NCBI RefSeq assembly: GCF_012317585.1
Contig: NZ_CP042909.1
Coordinates: 124,001 to 188,000 of the forward strand
Reading direction: 5' to 3'
DNA length: 64,000 nt
DNA from: Thermosulfurimonas marina
Lineage (GTDB): Bacteria > Desulfobacterota > Thermodesulfobacteria > Thermodesulfobacteriales > Thermodesulfobacteriaceae
Below the pieces are notes generated by a model, which saw only the letters and a list, made by a program, of their open reading frames with translations, had not been told where the DNA came from and did not search any database. A program made the translations under genes and the position numbers. Positions 11,173 to 18,464 of this stretch are shown here, piece by piece. Position 1 is the stretch's first letter; every line of letters begins with the position of its first letter.

Positions 11173-11316
11173 GGCTCTCATCGGGTATCCTAACACCTCA
11201 CGAGCAAATTATTTAGGTAGAGGCCGTGTGATGCCCCCGCAGGAGGGGAGCGTTTTATGAATTCCTGAAGCAGAGGGAAATTTTGTAGGCGCTTGTCAAG
11301 TTTTCTGTGTCTGGAC

Positions 11317-11945
11317 TTAGTGGTCATCTTTAGAAAACCTCTCCTCAAAAAGGTACCTCAGGAGATGAGCTACTTCCCGATACTTCCAGTTAGGACGCCT
11401 CCAGCGACCCTCTAAAAGTTCTTTGGCCAATAGCCCGTACCGAAAATTCCGATCCCTTTCCGAATGAAAATATCCTCCACAAGCCCTCTCTGCCTCCTCT
11501 ATTTTCCGATTAAGGCCTTCGGCCAAATTCGTCGAAGAAAATAGCGGTCTAAGCTCCCTTGGATATTTCAAGAAAGCCAGATAACGCTCCTTTCGCCTGG
11601 CAACCCTTCTCACAAAATCCATCTCCTGCGGTAGCTTCTCCAACAGGGATTCAAAAAGCCTCAAGCCTTCCTCATAGTTGAGCTGTTCTTGATACTCTGG
11701 AAATAGTCTCTGAAAGTTCGATAGTGCTCTCGGCTGAGGTGCCGTCTGGCGTTGCGCAGAAGATGTACGGTACAGAGCTGAATATCTGCCCTGGGGAAGA
11801 AGGCTTCGGTAAGAGAAGATAGGCCGGGAAAATCATCATGAACCACAATAAGGACTCTTCTTAAGCCCCTCTGGATAAGCTTCTCAAGAACTTTTTTCCA
11901 ATTTTCTTTGCTTTCCTGACCTTCGAAGGTATCCCTTCCTTGCGA
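11317..11945 (-). pseudogene. Decayed IS256-family transposase
   Basis: Remnant of a mutator-type (IS256) transposase in two frames. The 5' piece (readable from about 11945 to 11664) contains the DDE-region block VVHDDFPGL and QLCTVHLLRNARRHL; the 3' piece (from about 11706 to 11317) contains STNLAEGLNRKIEEAERACG. The frames shift near 11706, where one missing base separates HYRTFR from LFPEYQEQLNYEEG. The N-terminal third, including the first catalytic Asp, is missing, so it cannot be active. The stretch 11289-11312 downstream of the stop resembles an IS256-type terminal repeat. The 5' truncation falls at the tRNA-Leu promoter region. Confidence 0.85.
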
Positions 11946-11967
11946 CCAAAAATAAGCCGGGTAAAAT
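11940..11967 (+). promoter_or_regulatory. Possible promoter of tRNA-Leu
   Basis: TTGCGA at 11940-11945 and TAAAAT at 11962-11967, 16 nt apart, with a predicted start about 28 nt before the mature tRNA-Leu. This segment directly abuts the truncated end of the IS256 remnant. By-eye promoter call only. Confidence 0.35.
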
Positions 11968-12001
11968 TTTTGAAAATGAAAATAAAAGGAGTTAACCCTT
12001 G

Positions 12002-12090
12002 GCCCGGGTGGCGGAACAGGTAGACGCTGGGGACTTAAAATCCTCTGGGGTTCCCACCCCGTGCCGGTTCGAGTCCGGCCCCGGGCACCA
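12002..12090 (+). tRNA. tRNA-Leu (UAA anticodon)
   Basis: Cloverleaf readable by eye: acceptor GCCCGGG (12002-12008) pairs with CCCGGGC (12080-12086), discriminator A, and the CCA end is encoded (12088-12090). The anticodon loop is CTTAAAA with anticodon TAA; the long variable arm (CTGGGGTTCCCACCCCG) is as expected for class II tRNA-Leu; the T loop is GGTTCGAGTCC. It reads UUA codons. Confidence 0.95.
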
Positions 12091-12215
12091 AGCCTCCCGA
12101 AGCTCTACCTCCTCGATCCCTTGATCCTCTCAGGATAAGAACCCCTGCAGGAAAGGAGACGCTAGAGAAAATTAGATGGATCTTCCTAAGGAAGGAAAAT
12201 GGAGACTCCTATAAA

Positions 12216-12293
12216 TGGGGTGACCGGTGGGACTCGAACCCACGATCTCCGGGGCCACAGCCCGGCGCTCTGACCACCTGAGCTACGGTCACC
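12216..12293 (-). tRNA. tRNA-His (GUG anticodon)
   Basis: On the minus strand the acceptor GTGACCG pairs with CGGTCAC, with the extra G(-1) at 12293 facing discriminator C73, the identity element of tRNA-His. The anticodon is GTG within GGGCTGTGGCCCC. The 3' CCA is encoded (12216-12218). It lies 125 nt from tRNA-Leu, transcribed toward it. Confidence 0.95.
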
Positions 12294-12309
12294 ACCGCAG
12301 ACGTTCTTA

Positions 12310-12338
12310 AAAATAACCGTCAACCCCATCTTCCGCAA
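12310..12338 (-). promoter_or_regulatory. Possible promoter of tRNA-His
   Basis: On the minus strand, TTGCGG (12338-12333), 17 nt, then TATTTT (12315-12310), ending 16 nt before G(-1) of tRNA-His. The spacing is ideal for sigma-70. By-eye call. Confidence 0.4.
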
Positions 12339-12419
12339 CCCTGCTCCTGCGGACTGGCCATACTGGAAGTTTTCGTTTATGTTTCGGCCAAACAAGCAAA
12401 CTTTAAGGGAGGTTTGTTC

Positions 12420-13745
12420 ATGATACCCCGTTACACCCGGCCGGAAATGGCCCGCCTGTGGAGCCCGGAAGAAAAGCTCCGGGCCTGGCTTCTGGTGGAA
12501 GTTCTGGCCTGTGAGGCCTGGGCCAAGCTGGGCAAAGTGCCCAAAGAGGCCCTGCAGGCAATTCAGGAAAAGACCCGTCCCTTCATCGAAAGGGGCTTTA
12601 GCGCTGAGGACGTAGCCCGGGTGGAGGAGATCGAACGGGAGACCCGACACGACGTTATTGCCTTTCTCACTTACATGGAACGAATCATCGGCCCGGAGGG
12701 CCGTTTCCTCCACCTAGGAATGACCTCCTCGGACATGCTGGACACCGCTATGGCCTGGCTTATGAAGCGGGCTCTGGAGCTCATCATCAAAGACGTAAAG
12801 GCCGTCCTTGAAGTCCTCCGGGAACGGGCCTTCGAACACAAAAACACGGTAATGATCGGGCGCACCCACGGCATTCATGCCGAGCCTATCACCTTCGGGC
12901 TCAAGCTGGCCCTCTGGTATGAGGAGATGCGCCGAAATCTCAAGCGCCTTGAGACCGCACTCGAGACCATCTCCTACGGCAAGATCTCCGGGGCGGTGGG
13001 AACCTTTGCCCACGTGGAACCAGAGGTGGAGGCCTATGTGTGCGAGAAACTCGGCCTCAAGCCCGCTCCCATCTCCAATCAGGTCATTCAGCGAGACCGC
13101 TATGCGGAATATATGGCGGCGTTGGCCCTTCTGGCCGGAACCGTGGAAAAAATAGCTACCGAGATCCGGCACCTCCAGCGGACGGAGGTCCTCGAGGCGG
13201 AAGAACCCTTTGGCAAAGGACAGAAAGGCTCTTCGGCCATGCCCCACAAGCGCAACCCCATTCTCTCGGAAAACCTCTGCGGACTGGCCCGGCTGGTGCG
13301 GGGCTACCTCACCCCGGCGCTCGAAAACATGGCCCTCTGGCACGAAAGGGACATCAGTCACTCCTCGGTGGAACGGGTCATCGTACCGGATGCCACTACC
13401 GCCGCGGATTTCATGCTCAAACGTCTTGAAGGACTTTTGCGGGGCCTGGTGGTCTATCCCGAAAGAATGCGCAAGAATCTTGAACTTTTGCGGGGACTAA
13501 TCTTCTCTCAACCCCTGCTTTTAGCCTTGACCGAAAAGGGCCTTCCCCGAGAAAAGGCCTACGCTCTGGTTCAGCGCAACGCCATGATCGTTTGGCAGGA
13601 CGAGACCAAGACCTTCAAGGAATTGGTCCTCGCAGACGCGGAAATCCGAAAGCATTTAAGCCCGGAAGAGATCGAGGGGCTCTTCGATCTTCGGCACTAT
13701 CTGCGGCATGTGGACACCATCTTCCGGCGGGTCTTCGGAGAATAA
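12420..13745 (+). CDS. purB: Adenylosuccinate lyase
   Basis: A 441-residue enzyme of the fumarase/aspartase superfamily that removes fumarate from adenylosuccinate and from SAICAR, thus acting twice in purine synthesis. The superfamily signature GSSAMPHKRNP is at about 270-280; GRTHGIHAEPITFG (about 145-158) and TSSDMLDTA (about 101-109) carry the catalytic His and Ser-region residues. The ATG at 12420 is preferred over the TTG two codons earlier because GGGAGG sits 7 nt upstream. The 3' end overlaps the Nudix gene. Confidence 0.95.
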   Translation: MIPRYTRPEMARLWSPEEKLRAWLLVEVLACEAWAKLGKVPKEALQAIQEKTRPFIERGFSAEDVARVEEIERETRHDVIAFLTYMERIIGPEGRFLHLGMTSSDMLDTAMAWLMKRALELIIKDVKAVLEVLRERAFEHKNTVMIGRTHGIHAEPITFGLKLALWYEEMRRNLKRLETALETISYGKISGAVGTFAHVEPEVEAYVCEKLGLKPAPISNQVIQRDRYAEYMAALALLAGTVEKIATEIRHLQRTEVLEAEEPFGKGQKGSSAMPHKRNPILSENLCGLARLVRGYLTPALENMALWHERDISHSSVERVIVPDATTAADFMLKRLEGLLRGLVVYPERMRKNLELLRGLIFSQPLLLALTEKGLPREKAYALVQRNAMIVWQDETKTFKELVLADAEIRKHLSPEEIEGLFDLRHYLRHVDTIFRRVFGE

Positions 13746-14130
13746 GGTCCCGGTAGTGGCCGCCTTCCTGCGAGAGGCCTCGGGCCGCATCCTTCTTTCC
13801 CGAAGACCTCCGGGAAAGGCCCGGGCCGGGCTCTGGGAATTCCCCGGAGGAAAGGTAAAGCCCGGAGAAAGCCCGGCAGAGGCTCTGCGCCGAGAGCTCC
13901 GGGAAGAACTGGGACTCGAGGCCTCCGTCGGCCAGGAACTAGCCCGTCTTATCCACGTCTATCCAGACCTTACCATCGAACTCATCCTCCTGGAGGCCTT
14001 TGCCGAAAACTACCCCCAGGCCCTTGAGGGACAGGAATGGGGCTGGTTTCGGCCCGAAGAAATAGAAAAGGTGCCCTTGGCTCCGGCTGACCGCAGACTC
14101 TGGCAACTTCTCTACAAAAATTCTTTGTGA
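13708..14130 (+). CDS. MutT-like Nudix hydrolase
   Basis: A 140-codon frame with a complete Nudix box (GGKVKPGESPAEALRRELRE and then ELG, about 46-68), matching G-x5-E-x7-REUxEExGU, and a MutT-like N-terminus (VPVVAAFLREASGRILLSRR). It probably hydrolyses oxidised or other nucleoside triphosphates such as 8-oxo-dGTP. The ATG at 13708 would overlap purB by 38 nt; a GTG at 13756, preceded by GGAGAATAAGG, is an equally good start and gives a product beginning right at the domain. It is co-transcribed with purB. Confidence 0.88.
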   Translation: MWTPSSGGSSENKVPVVAAFLREASGRILLSRRPPGKARAGLWEFPGGKVKPGESPAEALRRELREELGLEASVGQELARLIHVYPDLTIELILLEAFAENYPQALEGQEWGWFRPEEIEKVPLAPADRRLWQLLYKNSL

Positions 14131-14163
14131 TATTAAAACTGAAAAAAACTCAGGAGAAAAAAA

Positions 14164-14739
14164 GTGGACTTTTTTCAGCGGGTAAAAAGGATTGTTTTTT
14201 CTCCCCGAGAGGAATGGCCGGTCATCGAATCCGAAGACCTTTCCCTGAGCGATCTCTATGGGCGTTACGCCCTCATCCTCATCGGGGCCTCTTCTCTGGC
14301 CAAGGCTCTAGGCCTCTTTCTTTTCGGGTTTCCCATGGGACATATGGGAGTAAACCTCCCCGGACCTCTCCTCGTGGGACAGGCCCTCTTTGAGGTCCTC
14401 GTTCAGACCGCCAATCTCCTCCTAGCCTCCCTGGTGGTCCATTATCTTGCTCCTCATTTTGGAGGAGAGTCCGACTTCCTAGCGGCCAACAAGCTGGTGG
14501 TCTTTTCTTCTACCCCGGGCTGGTTGGGAGGGCTCCTGGGGATCTTTCCTCCCTTAAGAATCTTCGAATGGCTTTTTGGCCTTTACGGTCTTTATCTATT
14601 TTATCTCGGGGCTCCGGTGATTCTTAAGATTTCCCCCGAGAAAAAAGGCCTTTTCCTAGCGATTTGTCTCGTGGTCCTTTTGGCCCTCTTTTTCGTGATC
14701 GGTCTCCTCCTGATGCCCTTCCATCCTACGCATTTCTGA
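14164..14739 (+). CDS. Yip1-family membrane protein
   Basis: A 191-residue polytopic membrane protein. The N-terminus (VKRIVFSPREEWPVIESE) is the typical opening of bacterial Yip1-domain proteins, in which an amphipathic helix precedes five or so membrane helices (about 35-55, 70-95, 110-130, 135-155, 165-185). The bacterial function is unknown; eukaryotic relatives act in vesicle traffic. The start is GTG at 14164 with a CAGGAG ribosome site. It lies between the Nudix gene and tRNA-Val and is likely at the end of the purB transcript. Confidence 0.75.
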   Translation: MDFFQRVKRIVFSPREEWPVIESEDLSLSDLYGRYALILIGASSLAKALGLFLFGFPMGHMGVNLPGPLLVGQALFEVLVQTANLLLASLVVHYLAPHFGGESDFLAANKLVVFSSTPGWLGGLLGIFPPLRIFEWLFGLYGLYLFYLGAPVILKISPEKKGLFLAICLVVLLALFFVIGLLLMPFHPTHF

Positions 14740-14781
14740 GGGCTTGCGTGTCGCCAAAAGCGGGCTATATTAACACCCGGT

Positions 14782-14856
14782 GGGCGGTTAGCTCAGTGGT
14801 AGAGCGTCATCCTCACACGGTGGAAGTCGCTGGTTCGAATCCAGCACCGCCCACCA
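14782..14856 (+). tRNA. tRNA-Val (CAC anticodon)
   Basis: Acceptor GGGCGGT (14782-14788) pairs with ACCGCCC (14846-14852), then A and an encoded CCA (14854-14856). D arm TAGCTCAGTGGTAGAGC, anticodon loop CTCACAC with anticodon CAC, T arm GCTGGTTCGAATCCAGC. The anticodon stem contains two G-U pairs. It reads GUG codons and is 70 nt upstream of rpsF. Confidence 0.95.
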
Positions 14857-14874
14857 ATAATTTTAAAACCAAAA

Positions 14875-14920
14875 CTCCTTGCTCCCGGCGAAGACCGGGG
14901 GCCGAAAGACCAAGGGGAGG
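14875..14920 (+). promoter_or_regulatory. Structured leader of the rpsF-rpsR-rplI mRNA
   Basis: GCTCCCGG-type arm at 14881-14888 pairs with CCGGGGGC at 14895-14902 around the loop CGAAGA (eight pairs, one G-U). An outer helix CCTTG (14877-14881) with CAAGG (14911-14915) could enclose it and lies next to the rpsF ribosome site GGGGAGG. Leaders of this operon are known to bind the S6:S18 complex for feedback in many bacteria; the CCG and ACC segments of that motif are present here, but I cannot confirm the exact consensus. Feedback control is inferred. Confidence 0.45.
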
Positions 14921-14926
14921 TAAGAG

Positions 14927-15277
14927 ATGTTGACCTACGAAAGACCCAAGCGTATCCGTAAGTATGAAACCCTCTTCATCGTTCATCCCGATCGGGTAGA
15001 AGAAAGACAAGAAGTTCTGGACAAGCTCACCCGGCTTATCGAAGAAAACGATGGGGGTGTGCTCAAGGTGGACGAATGGGGAATGCGCAAACTGGCCTAC
15101 CCGATCGAGAAGAAAAGGCAGGGTTACTACATTCTGATGGAATTTTACGGCAATGCCGAACTTCCCCCGAAGCTGGAATATCTCTTTCGGGTGGACGAAC
15201 GGGTGATCCGTTTCATCGTGGTCAAGCTGGAAGACCGTTACCAGCCCGAGGCCGAAGTTGTGGCCGAGGCGGCTTAG
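14927..15277 (+). CDS. rpsF: 30S ribosomal protein S6
   Basis: A 116-residue S6 protein (RKYETLFIVHPD at 11-22, WGMRKLAYPIEKKRQGYYI at about 50-68, then RVIRFIVVKLED). It sits on the platform of the small subunit next to S18. The acidic/alanine-rich tail after residue 105 is typical. The ATG at 14927 has a strong GGGGAGG site. It is first in rpsF-rpsR-rplI-dnaB; no single-strand binding protein gene lies between S6 and S18, unlike many bacteria. Confidence 0.97.
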   Translation: MLTYERPKRIRKYETLFIVHPDRVEERQEVLDKLTRLIEENDGGVLKVDEWGMRKLAYPIEKKRQGYYILMEFYGNAELPPKLEYLFRVDERVIRFIVVKLEDRYQPEAEVVAEAA

Positions 15278-15292
15278 GAAAGGAGGGAGACC

Positions 15293-15568
15293 ATGGCCAA
15301 CAATCCCAACGTAAGAAGGCGTTTTGTCCCGCGCAAGAAGGTCTGCCGCTTCTGTGCGGATCCCAATCTCAAGATCGATTATAAGGAACCCGAGGTCCTC
15401 AAGGCCTTTCTCACCGAACGAGGCAAGATCATTCACCGGCGCCAGACGGGCACCTGCGCCTATCATCAACGGCAGCTTACCACGGCCATCAAGCGGGCCC
15501 GCATCATGGCCCTTCTGCCCTTTGTGGCCGAACTTGAGCCTGAAGAAATCGTCCGCATGGGAGGCTAG
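15293..15568 (+). CDS. rpsR: 30S ribosomal protein S18
   Basis: A 91-residue S18. The core [20 protein letters not shown] and [14 protein letters not shown] is present. The N-terminal CRFC and a further cysteine (TGTC) with histidine suggest the zinc-binding form of S18, common in thermophiles, rather than the cysteine-free form. It forms a heterodimer with S6, encoded 15 nt upstream, and overlaps nothing; rplI follows after 2 nt. Confidence 0.97.
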   Translation: MANNPNVRRRFVPRKKVCRFCADPNLKIDYKEPEVLKAFLTERGKIIHRRQTGTCAYHQRQLTTAIKRARIMALLPFVAELEPEEIVRMGG

Positions 15569-15570
15569 CC

Positions 15571-16020
15571 ATGGAGGTCATCCTGCGCACCCACGTGCCT
15601 AAACTGGGGAAACCTGGAGATGTGGTGCGGGTCAAGGACGGTTATGCCCGCAATTATCTCCTCCCCAAGGGTCTGGCCATCCCGGCCAATCGTAAAAATC
15701 TCGCGGCCATGGAGCGAGAGCGCCGGATCATCTTGGCCAAGGCCGAACGGGAACGCAAGAAACATATGAGTGTGGCCGAAAAGATTGAGGCCCTGACTCT
15801 CACCATCCCCCAGCGGGTGATCGAAGAAGACCGCCTCTACGGTTCAGTCTCGGCTCAGGATATCGTGGCGGAGCTTGAAAAACAGGGGATCCAGATCTCC
15901 CGCAAACAGGTACTCCTGGAGGCCCCCATCAAGACCCTGGGGGAATATGAGGTCCCCATCCGGATTTCTCCGGAGGTGACCGCCACCTTAAAAATCCAAG
16001 TGGTTCCTTTGGAAGAGTAG
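15571..16020 (+). CDS. rplI: 50S ribosomal protein L9
   Basis: A 149-residue L9 with the N-terminal domain (EVILRTHVPKLGKPGDVVRV, then GYARNYLLPKGLA at about 24-36), the long connecting helix (about 40-75) and the C-terminal domain ending LKIQVVPLEE. Full length. The start is ATG at 15571, two nucleotides after the rpsR stop. Confidence 0.97.
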   Translation: MEVILRTHVPKLGKPGDVVRVKDGYARNYLLPKGLAIPANRKNLAAMERERRIILAKAERERKKHMSVAEKIEALTLTIPQRVIEEDRLYGSVSAQDIVAELEKQGIQISRKQVLLEAPIKTLGEYEVPIRISPEVTATLKIQVVPLEE

Positions 16021-16021
16021 C

Positions 16022-17386
16022 TTGGCCCGTAGGCGAGAGGCCCAGGTCCCGGAACTCCTCGGAAGGATTCCGCCCCATAATCTGGAGGCGGAAAGGGGGG
16101 TCCTGGGAAGCGTCTTCCTTGAGCCCTCGGTCATCCTTAAAGTGGTAGAGATCCTCTCTCCGGAGGATTTCTACCGGGAGGCCCATGCGGAAATTTATCG
16201 GGCCATGCTTTCTCTTTTCGAGCGCCACGAACCCATAGATCTGGTCACCGTCCATGACGAGCTTTCGCAGCGGGGGCGACTGGAGGAGGTGGGCGGGGCG
16301 GCCTATCTGGCGGAGTTGGCCGGGCTCCTTCCCACCTCGGCCCATGCCGTCCATTATGCCCAGATCGTAAAGGAAAAGGCCCTTCTGCGGCGCCTTATTC
16401 GGGCTGCCACAGAGATCGCTGCCCGGGCCTACGAGGCCGCCGAGCCGGTGGAAGATCTCCTTGAGGCCGCAGAAAAGACCATCTTTGAGCTGCGCTCTTA
16501 TTCCGAAAGGGAAGGCTTCCGCAGTCTCAAAGAACTCATCAAGGACACCATCCGGGAGATTGAGCGCTTGCATCAGCGCCCGGAACTCATCACCGGGGTT
16601 CCCACGGGTTTTACGGAGTTCGACCACCTCACCGCAGGCCTTCAACCGGGAGACCTTATCATCGTGGCCGGACGTCCCAGCATGGGTAAGACCTCTTTTG
16701 CTCTGAATATCGCCTGCTACGCTGCAGGAGAGGCCGGGATCCCGGTGGGAATCTTTTCGCTAGAGATGAGCCGGGAACAGCTGGCGGCCCGGATGCTCTG
16801 CGCCGAGGCCCGGGTCAACCTTCAACATCTGCGCACGGGACGCATCTCCGAGTCTGAATGGCAGCGCCTCACCTTTGCGGCCAACAAGCTCTCCCGGGCC
16901 CCCATCTTCGTGGATGACACTCCGGCCCTTTCCATCCTGGATCTCCGGGCCAAGGCCCGGCGGCTCATGAGCGAACACGGCCTGGGCCTCATCATCATCG
17001 ACTACCTCCAGCTCCTCCAGAGCCGGGAACGTCGCGAGCGCCGGGAACAGGAAATCTCGGAGATTTCCTCCTCTCTCAAGGCCATGGCCAAGGAGTTCAA
17101 CGTGCCGGTGGTGGCCCTCTCCCAGCTCAACCGTAAGGTGGAGGAGCGGCCGGACAAACGCCCCCAGCTTTCGGATCTACGAGAGTCCGGGGCTATCGAA
17201 CAGGATGCCGACCTGATCGTCTTTCTCTATCGGGATGAGGTTTATAACCGCGACACTCCCCACAAAGGGGTGGCCGAGGTCATCATCGGCAAACAGAGAA
17301 ACGGCCCCACCGGAGTGGTCAAACTGGCCTTCCAGGCCCCTTATTCTTCCTTCGCCAATCTCGCAGAAGAGCAGCCGGAATTTTAA
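16022..17386 (+). CDS. dnaB: Replicative DNA helicase DnaB
   Basis: A 454-residue hexameric helicase of the replication fork. The N-terminal domain (PPHNLEAERGVLGSVFL, about 18-34) is followed by a linker and a RecA-like domain with Walker A GRPSMGKT (about 217-224), Walker B IIIDYLQLL (about 323-331) and the DnaB motif SDLRESGAIEQDAD. No intein is present. The start is TTG at 16022, directly after the rplI stop; a weak GGAAGAG site precedes it. The rpsF-rpsR-rplI-dnaB order is a common bacterial arrangement. Its 3' end overlaps the convergent rlmN by 4 nt. Confidence 0.96.
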   Translation: MARRREAQVPELLGRIPPHNLEAERGVLGSVFLEPSVILKVVEILSPEDFYREAHAEIYRAMLSLFERHEPIDLVTVHDELSQRGRLEEVGGAAYLAELAGLLPTSAHAVHYAQIVKEKALLRRLIRAATEIAARAYEAAEPVEDLLEAAEKTIFELRSYSEREGFRSLKELIKDTIREIERLHQRPELITGVPTGFTEFDHLTAGLQPGDLIIVAGRPSMGKTSFALNIACYAAGEAGIPVGIFSLEMSREQLAARMLCAEARVNLQHLRTGRISESEWQRLTFAANKLSRAPIFVDDTPALSILDLRAKARRLMSEHGLGLIIIDYLQLLQSRERRERREQEISEISSSLKAMAKEFNVPVVALSQLNRKVEERPDKRPQLSDLRESGAIEQDADLIVFLYRDEVYNRDTPHKGVAEVIIGKQRNGPTGVVKLAFQAPYSSFANLAEEQPEF

Positions 17387-18435
17387 GAGAGGGCCAGTTC
17401 GGCCCGGAGTTGTCCACAGGCCGCTCCGATGTCCAGGCCTTTGCTTTTGCGGACGGTGGCCACCACACCTTCGGAAAGGATGGCCTCCTGGAAGCGACGC
17501 ACCCGGGCCTCCGAAGGCCGCTTGAAGGGGAGTTCCGGATGAGGATTGAAGGGAATGAGATTGACCTTGACCGGAATCCCCCGCAGGATCTCCACCAGCT
17601 TGCGGGCCTGCCAGGGATGATCGTTAATCCCTTCCAGGAGCACATATTCTACGGTAAGGCGCGCTCCACGCCTTAGAGGATAGCTGCGACAGGCAGCCAG
17701 GATCTCTTCCAAGGGGTAGCGGCGGGTGGCCGGAATGAGCCGGGCCCGGAGTTCATTTTCCGGGGCATGAAGAGAAATAGCCAGGGCCACCGGATACTCC
17801 TCGGCCAGGGCCCGCATCTGGGGCACCAGACCCACCGTGGAGACCGTGGTGCGCTTGCGGGCGAAATGGAAACCTTGAGGGTGGGTAAGGATCTTCAAGG
17901 CCTTTACCAGATTCCGATAATTGGCTAGGGGTTCCCCCATACCCATAAAGACCAGATTGCGCAGGGGCTTGTCCTGGATCCCGGCCTCCTCCATAAAACG
18001 CCGGGCCAGGAGCACCTGGGAGACGATCTCCCCGGGACTGAGATTGCGCCGGAAGCCCATGCGCCCCGTAAGGCAGAAACGACACCCCATGGCGCAGCCC
18101 ACCTGAGTGGAAAGACAAAGGGTGTAGTGATCCCTCTCGGGGATGAGCACGCACTCCACCACCTCTCCGTCAAGAAGGCCTACCGCCAACTTTGCCGTGC
18201 CGTCGGTGGAGAGCTTGCGTTCCAGGAGACGGGGAAGGGCAATGGTGGCTTCCTGGGAAAGCTTTTCCCGCAGGGCCTTAGGGAGATCGGTCATCCGGGA
18301 GAAGTCCTCCACCTCCGGCCTTACCAGCCAGCGGAAGACCTGCCGGCCCCGAAAAGAGGGCTCCCCGAGCCCCTCAAAAAAGGCCTCGAGCTCTTCTAGC
18401 GTCAGATCTCTCAGGTTTACACGTTCTTTTTTCAT
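17383..18435 (-). CDS. rlmN: 23S rRNA/tRNA adenine-C2 methyltransferase RlmN
   Basis: A 350-residue radical SAM enzyme that methylates C2 of A2503 in 23S rRNA and A37 in some tRNAs. The iron-sulfur motif is C114-x3-C118-x2-C121 (CAMGCRFC), and the second catalytic cysteine is in GAACGQL near the C-terminus. The frame also opens at a TTG at 18447, but the ATG at 18435 with GGGAG upstream gives the usual N-terminus. It follows serA by 29 nt and may be on the same transcript. Confidence 0.95.
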   Translation of the reverse strand: MKKERVNLRDLTLEELEAFFEGLGEPSFRGRQVFRWLVRPEVEDFSRMTDLPKALREKLSQEATIALPRLLERKLSTDGTAKLAVGLLDGEVVECVLIPERDHYTLCLSTQVGCAMGCRFCLTGRMGFRRNLSPGEIVSQVLLARRFMEEAGIQDKPLRNLVFMGMGEPLANYRNLVKALKILTHPQGFHFARKRTTVSTVGLVPQMRALAEEYPVALAISLHAPENELRARLIPATRRYPLEEILAACRSYPLRRGARLTVEYVLLEGINDHPWQARKLVEILRGIPVKVNLIPFNPHPELPFKRPSEARVRRFQEAILSEGVVATVRKSKGLDIGAACGQLRAELALS

Positions 18436-18464
18436 TCTTGCTCCCAACTCCCCCCTTTAAACCC

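Noticed and set aside
11180-11250. Terminator after the MscS gene from CCCC/GGGG pairing
   Set aside because: Only four pairs and a short distant T run; too weak to call.
11241-11268. GGAGGGG followed by ATG AAT TCC TGA as a small gene
   Set aside because: Only three codons before the stop; at most a stub left by the neighbouring insertion.
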